A model generated the notes under the pieces. The model made no database searches. It saw nothing but the letters and a program-made list of their open reading frames with translations, and was not told the origin of the DNA. DNA of 64,000 nt from Pseudonocardia sp. HH130629-09. GTDB lineage: Bacteria; Actinomycetota; Actinomycetes; Mycobacteriales; Pseudonocardiaceae. The translations under genes were made by a program, and so were the position numbers. Each line of letters begins with the position of its first letter. The stretch's first letter is position 1. The stretch is taken from NCBI RefSeq assembly GCF_001294645.1, contig NZ_CP011868.1, positions 3,596,001 through 3,660,000 of the forward strand, given 5' to 3'. Below, one piece after another: positions 27,354-35,588 of the stretch.

Positions 27354-28610
27354 TCAGGGACGCCCGCGCAGCTCGATCCCGGCCGGGGTGGTGGCCCCCG
27401 CCAGCCCGCAGACCAGGTCGAGCTCGGCGACGACGTTCTGCAGCACCTGCGCGACGCCGCGGGCGTCGTCCAGGGCGAGTCCGTGCACGAACGGGCGCCC
27501 CAGCAGCACGGCGCGGGCGCCGAGCCGGACCGCGGTCGCGACGTCGGCCCCGGTCCGTACCCCGGAGTCGAGCAGCACCGGCAGCGCGTCACCGACCGCG
27601 TCGACGACACCGGGCAGCGCGTCCAGCGAGGCGACCGCGTGGTCGATCTGGCGGCCGCCGTGGTTGGACACGACGACCCCGTCCACACCGGCGTCGGCGG
27701 CCCGGCGGGCGTCGTCGGGGTGCAGGACCCCCTTGAGCAGGATCGGCAGCCGGGTCCGCGAGCGCAGGGTCGCCAGGTCCTCCCAGGACAGCCGCGGTCG
27801 CGAGTAGACCCGCAGGAAGGTCTCCACGGCCGCCCGCGGGACGGGCGAGCGCAGGTTGTCCCGGAACCGTCCGGGGGCGTTGCGGGTGATCTCGAGCAGG
27901 GTCCGCACGGCCTGCGGGGTGACCTTCGGCGGCGCCCCGGCCGACGGCGCGGCGAGGGTCTCCTCCACCAGGCGGCGGAACACCGGGTCGGAGGTGTACT
28001 GGGCGATCCCGATGCCCCGGGCGAAGGGCAGGTGCCCCAGGTCGAGGTCGCGGGGGCGCCAGCCCAGCATCGTGGTGTCGAGGGTGACGACGACGGCGTC
28101 GCAGCCGGCGGACTCGGCACGGCTCAGGAAACTGTCGACGAGCTCGTCGGAGGTGGACCAGTACAGCTGGAACCAGGTGGGGCCGCCGACCGCGGCGATC
28201 TCCTCCATCGGCGCCCCGGCCTGGTTGGAGATCACCATCGGGACCCCGGCAGCCGCGGCTCCGCGGGCGACGGCGAGGTCGGCCCCGCGCCGGACCAGGT
28301 CCAGTGCCCCGATCGGGGCGAGCAGCAGCGGCGCGGGCAGCGTACGGCCGAACAGCTCGACGGTCAGGTCGCGCTCGCCGACGTCGCGCAGCACCCGCGG
28401 CACGATCTCCCGACGGGCGAACGCCGCCCGGTTCGCGCGCATCGTGGTCTCGGCGCCCGCGCCGCCGGTGACGTAGGCGTCGGCGCGCCGGCTCATGGCC
28501 CGCCGCGCGCGGCGCTCCAGCTCGTCGGGACCGGTCGGGACCCGGGGACGGGCGCCGGAGACGCCGTCGCGGTAGATGCGGTCCTGCCGAGCCCGGCCCG
28601 GTGCCGTCAT
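27354..28610 (-). CDS. FMN-dependent alpha-hydroxy acid oxidase, lactate 2-monooxygenase-like
   Basis: The 418-residue TIM-barrel flavoenzyme should oxidise L-lactate or a similar 2-hydroxy acid. It has the FMN-binding start LLLAPIGALDLVRRGADLA, the active-site stretch WFQLYWSTSDE, the family marker LGWRPRDLDLGHLPF shared with mycobacterial lactate 2-monooxygenase, and the catalytic His in VVSNHGGRQIDHA followed by the phosphate-binding GARAVLLGRPFVHG. Lactate 2-monooxygenase makes acetate and CO2, whereas oxidases make pyruvate; the marker favours the former. ATG at 28608-28610 follows GGAGGGCGCC closely. Confidence 0.85.
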   Translation of the reverse strand: MTAPGRARQDRIYRDGVSGARPRVPTGPDELERRARRAMSRRADAYVTGGAGAETTMRANRAAFARREIVPRVLRDVGERDLTVELFGRTLPAPLLLAPIGALDLVRRGADLAVARGAAAAGVPMVISNQAGAPMEEIAAVGGPTWFQLYWSTSDELVDSFLSRAESAGCDAVVVTLDTTMLGWRPRDLDLGHLPFARGIGIAQYTSDPVFRRLVEETLAAPSAGAPPKVTPQAVRTLLEITRNAPGRFRDNLRSPVPRAAVETFLRVYSRPRLSWEDLATLRSRTRLPILLKGVLHPDDARRAADAGVDGVVVSNHGGRQIDHAVASLDALPGVVDAVGDALPVLLDSGVRTGADVATAVRLGARAVLLGRPFVHGLALDDARGVAQVLQNVVAELDLVCGLAGATTPAGIELRGRP

Positions 28611-28713
28611 GGCGCCCTCCCCCGTCGTCGCGCGGGTCAGCCTACGGGCCACGCCGACCGCCCGGACGGACGCCGGACCGGGCCGCGTCCGGGGGTAGGG
28701 TGCGGTGCGACGG

Positions 28714-29472
28714 TCAGTGCGGGTCGGCCGCGTTCAGCCGGGCGACGACGTCGGCGTACTCGCCGCGGGCCTCAGCACGGCGCAACGGCAGCACCCGCTC
28801 GACGAGGACCTCCCCGCCCGGGGTCGGGGCCTCGAGCAGCGTGAGGACCTCGGCGACGAAGTCGTCGAGCGGCATCGCGATCGGGCTGTCCTGCTGGCCG
28901 GGCAGCAGTTCGGTCGCCACCGAGGGCGGCACGATCTCGAGGAGCTCGACGGTCGTGTCGGCGAGCTGCAGGCGCAGCGACTCGGTGAGCATGTGCACCG
29001 CGGCCTTGGTGGCGTTGTAGCTGGGCGTCGCGGCGAGCGGGACGAACGCCAGCCCCGACGACACGGTGACCACCGACGCGACCGGCCGTCCCCGCAGGTG
29101 CTCCACGAGCGCGCCGATCAGCCGGATCGGGCCGAGCAGGTTGGTGGTGACGACCTGCTCGGCCGAGGCCAGGAACCCCTCCGGGGTGTGCCAGTCCTCG
29201 ACCCGCATGATCCCGGCCATCGCGACGAGCACGTCGAGGTCGGGGTGCCGGTCGAGGACCTCTCCGACGGCCTTCGTGATGCTCGCCGGGTCGGCGGTGT
29301 CGATCTCGACGGCGTCGAGGCCGGGGTGGGCCGCGACGAGCTCGTCGAGCAGGTCGCGGCGCCGGCCGCCGAGGACCACGGTGTTGCCGCGCTCGTGCAG
29401 CGCCAGGGCCAGTGCGAGTCCGATGCCGCTCGTCGAGCCGGGGATGAAGACGGTACGTCCGGTGATCTGCAT
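28714..29472 (-). CDS. Short-chain dehydrogenase (DltE-like)
   Basis: The 252-residue Rossmann enzyme has the cofactor loop PGSTSGIGLALA (about 11-22), SSGLAF with the catalytic Ser, and SYNATKAAVHM with the catalytic Tyr and Lys. The usual NNAG motif reads AMAG here, a substitution seen in the DltE-like subfamily of predicted cell-envelope oxidoreductases. The substrate is unknown. The ATG at 29470-29472 faces the divergent XRE regulator 102 bases away, a common repressor/SDR arrangement. Confidence 0.85.
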   Translation of the reverse strand: MQITGRTVFIPGSTSGIGLALALALHERGNTVVLGGRRRDLLDELVAAHPGLDAVEIDTADPASITKAVGEVLDRHPDLDVLVAMAGIMRVEDWHTPEGFLASAEQVVTTNLLGPIRLIGALVEHLRGRPVASVVTVSSGLAFVPLAATPSYNATKAAVHMLTESLRLQLADTTVELLEIVPPSVATELLPGQQDSPIAMPLDDFVAEVLTLLEAPTPGGEVLVERVLPLRRAEARGEYADVVARLNAADPH

Positions 29473-29561
29473 GTCCCCACCGTCGCCGCGCGGCGGACGG
29501 GGGCGGCAGAGACCGGTCATCGGGGGATCGCCGGTCCCTGGTTGCCCGGCGGGTGCCCGCG

Positions 29562-29567
29562 GATACT
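29562..29567 (+). promoter_or_regulatory. Candidate leaderless -10 box
   Basis: GATACT lies seven bases before the GTG at 29575, matching the A2 and T6 positions of the -10 consensus. Confidence 0.35.
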
Positions 29568-29574
29568 CGGTGAC

Positions 29575-30417
29575 GTGGACCGTGCAGCCCTGGCCGACTT
29601 CCTGCGCCGGCACCGCGCCCGTCTCCGTCCCGGTGACGTCGGGCTCCCCGACGGTGCCCGCCGGCGCACGGCGGGGCTGCGCCGTGAGGAGGTCGCGACG
29701 CTCGCGGTCATGTCGACCGACTACTACACGCGGCTGGAGCAGCAGCGCGGGCCGCAGCCCAGCGACCAGATGCTGGCCTCGCTGGCCCGGGCGCTGCGGC
29801 TGGGCACCGAGGAGCGCGACTACCTGTTCCGGTGCGCGGGCCGGAACGCGCCGGCGTCGGGCCCGGTGTCCGAGCACGTGGCCCCCGCGCTGCTGCGGGT
29901 GCTGGACCGGCTGCACGACAGCCCGGCGCTGATCCTGACCGTGCTCGGCGAGACGCTCGTGCAGAACGAGATGGCCCGGGCGCTGTTCGGCGACCACACC
30001 CACCACGCCGGGCTCGCCCGCAGCGAGGTCTTCCGCTGGTTCACCGACCCGGACGCCCGGCGCATGTACCCGCCCGACGACCGGCCCCGCCAGAGCCGCG
30101 CGCAGGTCGCCACGCTGCGAGCGGCACTGGCGATGCTCGGGCCCCGGTCGCGGGCCGGCGAGCTGGTGGGGGTGCTGTCGGAGCGCAGCCCCGAGTTCGC
30201 CGCCCTGTGGGAGCTGCACGAGGTCGGACGCCGGTTCTCCGACCACAAGACGCTGCTGCACCCGGAGCTCGGCGAGCTGGAGGTGGACTGCCAGGCGCTG
30301 TTCACCGAGGACCGGTACCAGGCGCTGCTGGTACTCACCGCGGCGCCGCGCAGCGAGACCGAACGGCGCCTGGAGCTGCTCCGGGTGATCGGCAGCGAGC
30401 AGTTCAGCGCGGGCTGA
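29575..30417 (+). CDS. XRE-type regulator with MmyB-like ligand domain
   Basis: The 280-residue protein has an N-terminal helix-turn-helix (about 5-75; RRTAGLRREEVATLAVMSTDYYTRLEQQRG is the diagnostic stretch). The C-terminal MmyB-like PAS domain (about 95-275) carries SPALILTVLGETLVQNEMARALFG. In actinobacteria this family often controls a divergent SDR gene, as here. The GTG start keeps the HTH at normal distance. The ligand may be a fatty acid or hydrophobic metabolite by analogy with MmyB (family knowledge). Confidence 0.88.
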   Translation: MDRAALADFLRRHRARLRPGDVGLPDGARRRTAGLRREEVATLAVMSTDYYTRLEQQRGPQPSDQMLASLARALRLGTEERDYLFRCAGRNAPASGPVSEHVAPALLRVLDRLHDSPALILTVLGETLVQNEMARALFGDHTHHAGLARSEVFRWFTDPDARRMYPPDDRPRQSRAQVATLRAALAMLGPRSRAGELVGVLSERSPEFAALWELHEVGRRFSDHKTLLHPELGELEVDCQALFTEDRYQALLVLTAAPRSETERRLELLRVIGSEQFSAG

Positions 30418-30431
30418 TCACCCGGCGCCCG

Positions 30432-31643
30432 TCACGGGTGCAGGCGTACTGGGAGCGCCGTGAGCGAGTGGATCAGCGTGCTCTGCCGGTGCTGCCCGGG
30501 GGCTCCGGCGAGCGTCATGTCCGGGAACCGCGCGAGCAACGTCCGGAACGCGACGTCGGCCTCCAGACGGGCCAGCGGTGCGCCGAGGCAGTGGTGGATG
30601 CCGTAGCCGAACGCGAGGTGCCCGGAGGTGTCGCGGTCGGGGTCGAACCGCTGCGGGTCCGGGTAGCGCTCGGGGTCGCGGTTGGCCCCGATCAGCGAGA
30701 CGAGCACGACCTCGCCGGCCGGGATCGTCACCCCGGAGTACTCGACGGGCTCGTCGGTGAAGCGGATCGTGGCGAGGTTGACCGGGCCGTCGTACCGGAG
30801 GAACTCCTCGACCGCCTGCGGCACCCGGTCGGGGTCGGCACGCAGCCGGGCGTGCTGGTCGGGGTCGCGCAGCAGTGCCAGCACACCGTTGCCGATGAGG
30901 TTGACCGTGGTCTCGTGCCCGGCGACCAGCAGCAGGAACGCCATCGCGGTGACCTCGGTGGGGCTGAGCGAGTCGCCGTCCTCCGAGGCGCGGACGATCT
31001 CGGACAGCATGTCGTCGCCGGGGTGGGCGGACTTCTCGGCGACGAGCGCGGACAGGAACTGCGCCATCGACGCGGCGGCTGCGCCACGCTCCTCGTCGGG
31101 CCCGCTGGAGAGCAGTACGTTCGACCAGTGTCGGAAGTCGTCGCGGCGGTCCCCCGGGACACCGAGGATCTCCGAGATGACGGTCATGGGCAGCGGGAAG
31201 GCGAAGTGGTCCAGCAGGTCGAGCTCGGGGCCCGCCTGCTCGGCGGCGTCGGCGAGCTCGGTGGCGATCTGCTCGATCCGCGGCCGCAGCCGGGCGATCG
31301 CCCGGACGGTGAACGCCCGTCCGACGAGCTTGCGCAGCCGGGTGTGGTCCGGCGGGTCGGCGTTGAGCATGTGCGCGACGAGGGAGTCGGCGAACTGGCG
31401 GATCGAGGTCGCGCCCTGGCGCTGCAGCACCTCCGGCAGCCGGCGGGAGTCCTTCTGCAGCCGCGGGTCGTTGAGCGCGGCACGGGCGTCGGCGTAGCGG
31501 GTGATCATCCAGAAGGTCAGCCCGTTCGGGCCGGTCGCGCGGACGACCGGGTTCTCGTCGCGCAACCGGCGGTAGAGCTCGTCGGGATCGTCGAAGAAGT
31601 CCTGGTCCAGCCGTACCGGCCGGGTGTCGTGGTCGATCGTCAT
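30432..31643 (-). CDS. Cytochrome P450 (CYP107/CYP105-like)
   Basis: The 403-residue soluble P450 is a heme monooxygenase needing ferredoxin partners. It has the I-helix oxygen motif LVAGHETTVN, the ExxR pair in VEEFLRYDGP, PDPQRFDPDRD, and the heme loop FGYGIHHCLGAPLARLE with its Cys ligand. I start it at ATG 31641-31643 (MTIDHDTRPV) behind GAGGAG; the longer frame would run over the promoter. No ferredoxin or ferredoxin-reductase gene is adjacent. It diverges from a TetR gene across a tight double dyad, so it is probably substrate-induced detoxification or natural-product chemistry. Confidence 0.92.
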   Translation of the reverse strand: MTIDHDTRPVRLDQDFFDDPDELYRRLRDENPVVRATGPNGLTFWMITRYADARAALNDPRLQKDSRRLPEVLQRQGATSIRQFADSLVAHMLNADPPDHTRLRKLVGRAFTVRAIARLRPRIEQIATELADAAEQAGPELDLLDHFAFPLPMTVISEILGVPGDRRDDFRHWSNVLLSSGPDEERGAAAASMAQFLSALVAEKSAHPGDDMLSEIVRASEDGDSLSPTEVTAMAFLLLVAGHETTVNLIGNGVLALLRDPDQHARLRADPDRVPQAVEEFLRYDGPVNLATIRFTDEPVEYSGVTIPAGEVVLVSLIGANRDPERYPDPQRFDPDRDTSGHLAFGYGIHHCLGAPLARLEADVAFRTLLARFPDMTLAGAPGQHRQSTLIHSLTALPVRLHP

Positions 31644-31684
31644 CGTCCGCTCCTCGCACTGGGTGTCCTCGACACTCGCCAGGA

Positions 31685-31709
31685 TTGCACTCATCGTGCA
31701 AAACTGCAC
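31685..31709. promoter_or_regulatory. Overlapping dyads, likely TetR operator for P450 and tetR
   Basis: TTGCAC-TCATC-GTGCAA (31685-31701) is a perfect inverted repeat, and its right arm is reused in GTGCA-AAAC-TGCAC (31696-31709). The cluster ends five bases before the tetR ATG and lies upstream of the P450 start, suited to repress both. Confidence 0.6.
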
Positions 31710-31714
31710 GCGTG

Positions 31715-32317
31715 ATGAAACGGACGGAGCGGCCGTCGGCCCGCGAGCGGAACCGGCAGTCCATCCTGGACGCCGCGCAGGCCGTGCTGCACGAGAACCC
31801 GGACGCCTCGCTCGACGAGGTCGCGGCCCGCGCCGGGGTCGTGCGGCGCACCCTCTACGGCCACTTCACCAGCCGTCACGACCTCGTGGTCGCACTCGTC
31901 CGGGCGGCGTCGGCAGACTTCGTCGAGAAGGTCGGCGAGGTCGACCCCGACGCGGCCGACCCGGCCGTCGAGCTCGCGGCCACCCTCCTGCGCACCTGGA
32001 GCACGTCGCGGCGCTACGGCCCGGTCATCGCGCTGGCCCGCCGGACCGCCGACGACGAGGTCCGCGCCGCGATGGGCCCGTTCCACACGATCATGGTCCG
32101 GCTGCTGGAGAACGGGCAGCGATCCGGCGTGTTCTCCCGGCACGCCGCGGCCCCGGTGCTGGCCGAGGTGCTACAGGCCGGCTCCCTGGCCTACATGCGC
32201 GGCGCACAGGAGGGGCGGTGGGACGGCGACGAGACCGACGTCGCCCTCGGGCACCTGCTGACCCTCGGGATGCCGGAGGCCGACGCGCGGGCCGCGGTCG
32301 CGCGAGCCACGTCTTGA
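31715..32317 (+). CDS. TetR-family regulator divergent from the P450
   Basis: The 200-residue regulator has a TetR helix-turn-helix (about 8-58; RQSILDAAQAVLHE and VAARAGVVRRTLYGHFTSRHDL) and a C-terminal ligand domain. ATG at 31715 (MKRTERPSARE) is preferred over the longer version, which would cover the operator. It most likely represses the divergent P450 and itself. Its last codons overlap the promoter of the following PPOX gene. Confidence 0.88.
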   Translation: MKRTERPSARERNRQSILDAAQAVLHENPDASLDEVAARAGVVRRTLYGHFTSRHDLVVALVRAASADFVEKVGEVDPDAADPAVELAATLLRTWSTSRRYGPVIALARRTADDEVRAAMGPFHTIMVRLLENGQRSGVFSRHAAAPVLAEVLQAGSLAYMRGAQEGRWDGDETDVALGHLLTLGMPEADARAAVARATS

Positions 32318-32344
32318 CCTGAAGCACCGTTCAGGTCCTAGCGT
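32314..32344 (+). promoter_or_regulatory. MerR-type promoter with 19-bp spacer and embedded dyad
   Basis: TTGACC (32314-32319) and TAGCGT (32339-32344) are separated by 19 bases. The spacer holds the dyad ACCTGAA-GCACCG-TTCAGGT (32317-32336), perfect over seven bases per arm. An over-long spacer filled by a palindrome is the hallmark of MerR-family-activated promoters. The ATG at 32352 follows by seven bases, so the transcript is probably leaderless. Confidence 0.7.
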
Positions 32345-32351
32345 CGCCGTC

Positions 32352-32777
32352 ATGTTCACCGACGAGGAGATCGCCTACCTGCGCAGTCAGTGGATCGGGC
32401 GGCTCGCCACCGCCCAGCCGGACGGGACGCTGCAGGCCAGCCCGGTGGGTTTCGGTGTTAACACGACGCTGGGCACCATCGACATCGGCGGCCATGGGAT
32501 GGAGCACAGCCGCAAGTTCCGCAACGTCGCCGCGAACGGGCAGGTCGCCTTCGTCGTCGACGACGTTCTGTCGACCGACCCGTGGCGGGTGCGGTTCGTC
32601 GAGATCCGGGGACGGGGCGAGGCGCTGACCGAGCCGGCGGACTCCGCGGGGCAGTCGATGGGGTCGAGTGCGATCATCCGGATCCACCCGGCGCGGATCC
32701 TCACCCTCGCGCTGTCACCCGAGGAGCAGCAGGTGGATCCGCACGAGGCGGGGATCCGGGCGCGCGACGTGGGGTGA
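32352..32777 (+). CDS. PPOX-class F420-dependent oxidoreductase family protein
   Basis: The 141-residue split-barrel protein belongs to the pyridoxamine-phosphate-oxidase-like class that binds FMN or F420 in actinobacteria. It opens FTDEEIAYLRSQWIGRLATAQ, then PDGTLQASPVGFGVN, HSRKFRNVAANGQVAFVVDD, and WRVRFVEIRGRGEAL. The reaction is unknown. It has its own MerR-type promoter, which suggests induction by a metal, drug or redox signal, but no MerR gene lies beside it. Confidence 0.85.
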   Translation: MFTDEEIAYLRSQWIGRLATAQPDGTLQASPVGFGVNTTLGTIDIGGHGMEHSRKFRNVAANGQVAFVVDDVLSTDPWRVRFVEIRGRGEALTEPADSAGQSMGSSAIIRIHPARILTLALSPEEQQVDPHEAGIRARDVG

Positions 32778-32861
32778 GACCGGCCACGGCATCGCCTCGA
32801 TGTCGCCGCGGTGGAACGCGAGGGACGTGGCCGGGTAACGCGTCGTCGACGGCGCGGCACC

Positions 32862-33512
32862 TCACCGCTGCGCCACCCTCTCGAGCCAGCGACTCCAGGT
32901 GGCGGCGAGGGACTGCCGGTCGGCCTGCCCGGTCTCGTGGTGTCCGACCGCGATCCCCATCCCGATCGAGGAGCGCTCATGGAAGCGCACCAGGGCCGTG
33001 TCGGTACGGATCCCGAGGTAGTTGCCCGTACGGATGTCGACGACCCCGGGACCGACGGGTGTCTCGACCCGGTCGCCCTCGTGCGGGTCGCGCAGCGCCG
33101 CGAGCACGCCGGGCCAGACGTCCGGGCTCAGTGGCGCCTCCGCCTCGGCGTAGACCGCGGGTCGGCCGGGGAAGTGGCGGAGATACTCGGCCAGGGTGAA
33201 CAGGTAGAGGTCCCACCCGAGGCCGGTCGTGGTCTCCCACTCGTCGCCCCAGTCCTCCTCCCGGATCCCGCTGTGGACGAAGCGCAGGACCGTGCTGCCA
33301 CCGCTCGTCGCCTCGATGAGGTACTCGATGGCCTGGGTACCGAAGCGCTGCTCCAGACGGCGCGGGGGGTCCTCGACGACATCTACCCCGTCGTCAGGGG
33401 CGTCCTCGACGGTCATGAACCAGCCGGCCTGCCCCTCGGGGGTGGCAATCGCCCGCCAGACCTCCTCGGGACCGACGGGCAGGGCGACCTCGCGGCGGAT
33501 CTCGAACGTCAC
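32862..33512 (-). CDS. SRPBCC / AHSA1-like protein
   Basis: The 216-residue protein starts with an Aha1/START-like domain: FEIRREVALPVGPEEVWRAIATPEGQAGWF, then WGDEWETTTGLGWDLYLFTLAEYL. It continues with about 70 residues containing RDPHEGDRVETPVGPGVVDI, which looks like a second SRPBCC-type half. ArsR-SRPBCC pairs are common in actinobacteria, and their ligands are unknown. GTG at 33510-33512 follows GGAGGAGGAG and overlaps the stop of the gene before it. Confidence 0.8.
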   Translation of the reverse strand: MTFEIRREVALPVGPEEVWRAIATPEGQAGWFMTVEDAPDDGVDVVEDPPRRLEQRFGTQAIEYLIEATSGGSTVLRFVHSGIREEDWGDEWETTTGLGWDLYLFTLAEYLRHFPGRPAVYAEAEAPLSPDVWPGVLAALRDPHEGDRVETPVGPGVVDIRTGNYLGIRTDTALVRFHERSSIGMGIAVGHHETGQADRQSLAATWSRWLERVAQR

Positions 33513-33877
33513 GTCTCCTCCTCCTTGGGGGAAAGGCTCGGGTGCAGGGCTACGACCAGGCGGTGGGGCCTGCCCCGGTCGGAGTGGTAACGCGCAGCGA
33601 GAGCGCGGGTGACCTCGCCCAGCTCGCGCGTGAACGCCGCCCGGTCCGCCGCGGTGGCGAAGGCGAGCTCCCCGTCGATCGCGAATGTCGCGACCCGCCG
33701 TCCGCGTGCCCCGGTGACGAGCTGGCCGACCTCGCGCAGCAGCCGGTCGGCCAGCGCGAGGAGCCACTGGACCGACAGGGTGTCCGGTGACCGGTCCGGG
33801 TCCGGCGCGAGGAGCACCCACGCCCGGGGTGAGATCACGAACGCGTCCGCCGAGGCACGCAGGACGCGCTCGGTCAT
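33509..33877 (-). CDS. Probable C-terminal half of a split ArsR-type regulator
   Basis: The 122-residue frame starts MTERVLRASADAFVISPRAW and ends in an alpha/beta region, AARYHSDRGRPHRLVVALHP. Alone it has no HTH. In larger ArsR-family regulators of this kind an HTH is followed by just such a domain. The HTH frame ends four bases into this one, at EEWRRGT. One added base near 33878-33884 would fuse them into a single protein of about 195 residues. I read it as the downstream part of one frameshifted gene, though two coupled genes (ATGA overlap) cannot be excluded. Confidence 0.6.
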   Translation of the reverse strand: MTERVLRASADAFVISPRAWVLLAPDPDRSPDTLSVQWLLALADRLLREVGQLVTGARGRRVATFAIDGELAFATAADRAAFTRELGEVTRALAARYHSDRGRPHRLVVALHPSLSPKEEET

Positions 33878-34092
33878 GTGCCCCTGCGCCACTCCTCGAC
33901 CAGCTCGACGAGGCCGTGGGCCTCCAGTGCGCGCAGGTGGTAGTTCACCTTCTGCCGGCTCATCTCCATCACCGGGGCCAGCGACGTGGCCGACCCGGGT
34001 TCCCGCAGCAGCCCGAGCAGCCGGGCACGCACCGGATCGAGGGCGATCGCGGCGGCAGCGGGATCCTCGATCACGGTCGTCCTGTACGGCAC
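33874..34092 (-). CDS. ArsR-type winged-helix regulator (HTH part)
   Basis: The 72-residue product is one winged helix-turn-helix: LDPVRARLLGLLREPGSATS, then VMEMSRQKVNYHLRALEAHGLVELVEE. This length is short even for ArsR, and the frame runs into the 122-residue frame, so it is probably the N-terminal half of a broken gene. A TTGACA box (34122-34127, reverse) with a 17-base spacer and GAGGAT ends seven bases before the GTG. The promoter is therefore strong and possibly leaderless. It likely regulates itself and the SRPBCC gene. Confidence 0.72.
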   Translation of the reverse strand: MPYRTTVIEDPAAAAIALDPVRARLLGLLREPGSATSLAPVMEMSRQKVNYHLRALEAHGLVELVEEWRRGT

Positions 34093-34400
34093 GGCGACGA
34101 TCCTCCAACCGAAAGGCGAGCTTGTCAAGGAAGCGATGTCTTTCGGCGGATGGTGGCTCGGCACACCGCGACTCCCGGGCGCGCGCCGCGAGCCCTCGAC
34201 GACTCCCGCACTGCCCGGGGTCACGCTCGGCGGCCCGGACCAGCCGGCCCGGACAGACCGCGACGGCCGGCCGCGGGCCCCCTGCGGACCGCACGCCGCA
34301 GAAAGGCTGCGGCCAGACGACGCCGCACCGGCCCCGAGCGCGCAGACGGATCGGCCCCGGATCCCGCTGACAGGACTTCGGGTCAGTTCTCTCGGATCCT

Positions 34401-34496
34401 TCAACTCACCACGATCATCGTGGACGACTACGACGAGGCGATCGACTTCTTCACCCACGCGCTGGGATTCGAGTTGGTCGAGGACTCCCCCGCTCA
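34401..34496 (+). pseudogene. VOC/glyoxalase-fold gene fragment
   Basis: A 32-codon piece reads RILQLTTIIVDDYDEAIDFF then THALGFELVEDSPA, the first beta-alpha-beta unit of a vicinal-oxygen-chelate protein. The Met before RILQL is missing on the left, and the insertion sequence cuts it on the right at 34497. The 300 bases before it (34093-34400) contain no recognisable gene. Confidence 0.7.
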
Positions 34497-35427
34497 GAGC
34501 GTGTTTGAGAAGATCATGTCGCAGGGGTGAGTACATACCTCTGCTGGCGTCGGGCGGGTTCGCCGCGGGCGATGCGTCGGGTGATGGTGTTGATCGCGGC
34601 CCAGCGGATCATGGCCTCTGCGGTGGTGGGGTGGCGTTCGTAGTCGCGGGCCAGGCGTCGGTGTGCGGTGAGCCAGGCCAGGGTCCGTTCGACCACCCAG
34701 CGCCGCGGGAGGACGGCGAATCCGCGCTGCTCAGGCGGCTTGCCGACGACCTCGACCGTCGTCTGCAGGATCGTAGTCGCCCAGTCGCCCAGTCGAGCAG
34801 GCGTCCGGCGAACCCGGCGTCGGCGTAGACGAACCGCACCCGGGTGCGCAGGTAGAGGTCGAGCAGGATCGGTTTGGCGCCGTCGCGGTCCTGCACCGAC
34901 GCCGAGCACACCATGGTGGTGAGCAGCAGGCCGAGGGTGTCGGTCACGATGAACCGCTTCCGACCGTTGACCTTCTTCCCGGCGTCATAGCCGCGGGTGT
35001 CCTGTCCGACGGTGTCGGCGCCTTTGACGGACTGGGAGTCGATGATCCCCGCGCTGGGCTCGGGGTCCCCGCCTTCCTCGGCACCCAGCTGGCCACGTAC
35101 GACCGGGAGGATCTGCTCGGTGGCCTTCTGCTGTTCCCACCGGTTGAAGTACCAGTAGACCGTCTGCCACGGCGGGAAGTCCGCTGGCAGGGCCCTCCAG
35201 GAGCAGCCCGCGCGTACGACGTAGAGGATCGCGTCGACCACGTCGCGGCGCGGGTGCTTCTCCGGTCTGCCGCCGGCCCCCACGGCGGGAAGCAGCGGTT
35301 CGATCAGCACCCACTGGGCGTCGCTGGTGTCCGAGGGATACCGCCGCTTACGCCGAGCCACTCCTCCACGATGGACCACGTCGAGGTCCGCACCACGCAG
35401 ACACGCCGACCCTTCTCAAACACACTC
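34497..35427. mobile_element. IS5-family (IS427-like) insertion sequence, inactive
   Basis: The ends are inverted repeats GAGCGTGTTTGAGAAG (34497-34512) and CTTCTCAAACACACTC (35412-35427), matching at 15 of 16 positions. The bases outside read CTCA on the left and TAAG on the right. The IS427 group duplicates TNA, but TCA and TAA differ, so one flank has changed or rearranged. The element carries one transposase gene on the reverse strand, broken by an 8-bp duplication. Confidence 0.85.
34514..35361 (-). pseudogene. IS427-like transposase, frameshifted by an 8-bp tandem duplication
   Basis: The first frame gives the DUF4096-type start SDTSDAQWVLIEPLLP and the DDE domain with AGIIDSQSVKGADT and VRFVYADAGFAGRLLDWA. 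The second frame continues DWATTILQTTVEVV, PRRWVVERTLAWLTAHRRLA and MIRWAAINTITRRIARGEP. At the junction AGTCGCCC is present twice (34776-34783 and 34784-34791); one copy would make the protein continuous. The catalytic Glu lies after the break, so the product is dead unless rescued by frameshifting. Confidence 0.85.
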
Positions 35428-35487
35428 TAAGATCCACAACTGGAAGAGGGCTCTCCGAGATATTCGCCGAACTCGTCGAGATGGATG

Positions 35488-35587
35488 CTTCAACCGCCTG
35501 AACTCGCCACCTACTACCGCGATCACGCCCCGCAGCAGCATGCTGAACGGGCAGAACCCAGCCTCCACTAGAACCCGGGGCGGTTCA
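35488..35587 (+). mobile_element. Tail of an older IS3-family element
   Basis: The frame ending at the TAG at 35569-35571 reads PPELATYYRDHAPQQHAERA then EPSLH, the typical last residues of an IS3 OrfB. Sixteen bases later ACCCGGGGCGGTTCA ends at 35587, like the right inverted repeat of actinobacterial IS3 elements; the intact IS3 here ends GCCGGGACGGTTCA. The stretch 35428-35487 contains no confident feature. Confidence 0.55.
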
Positions 35588-35588
35588 A

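Noticed and set aside
34093..34400. Several short open frames between the ArsR gene and the VOC fragment
   Set aside because: They have no ribosome site, no recognisable domain and inconsistent codon bias; I treat the stretch as non-coding or scrambled.
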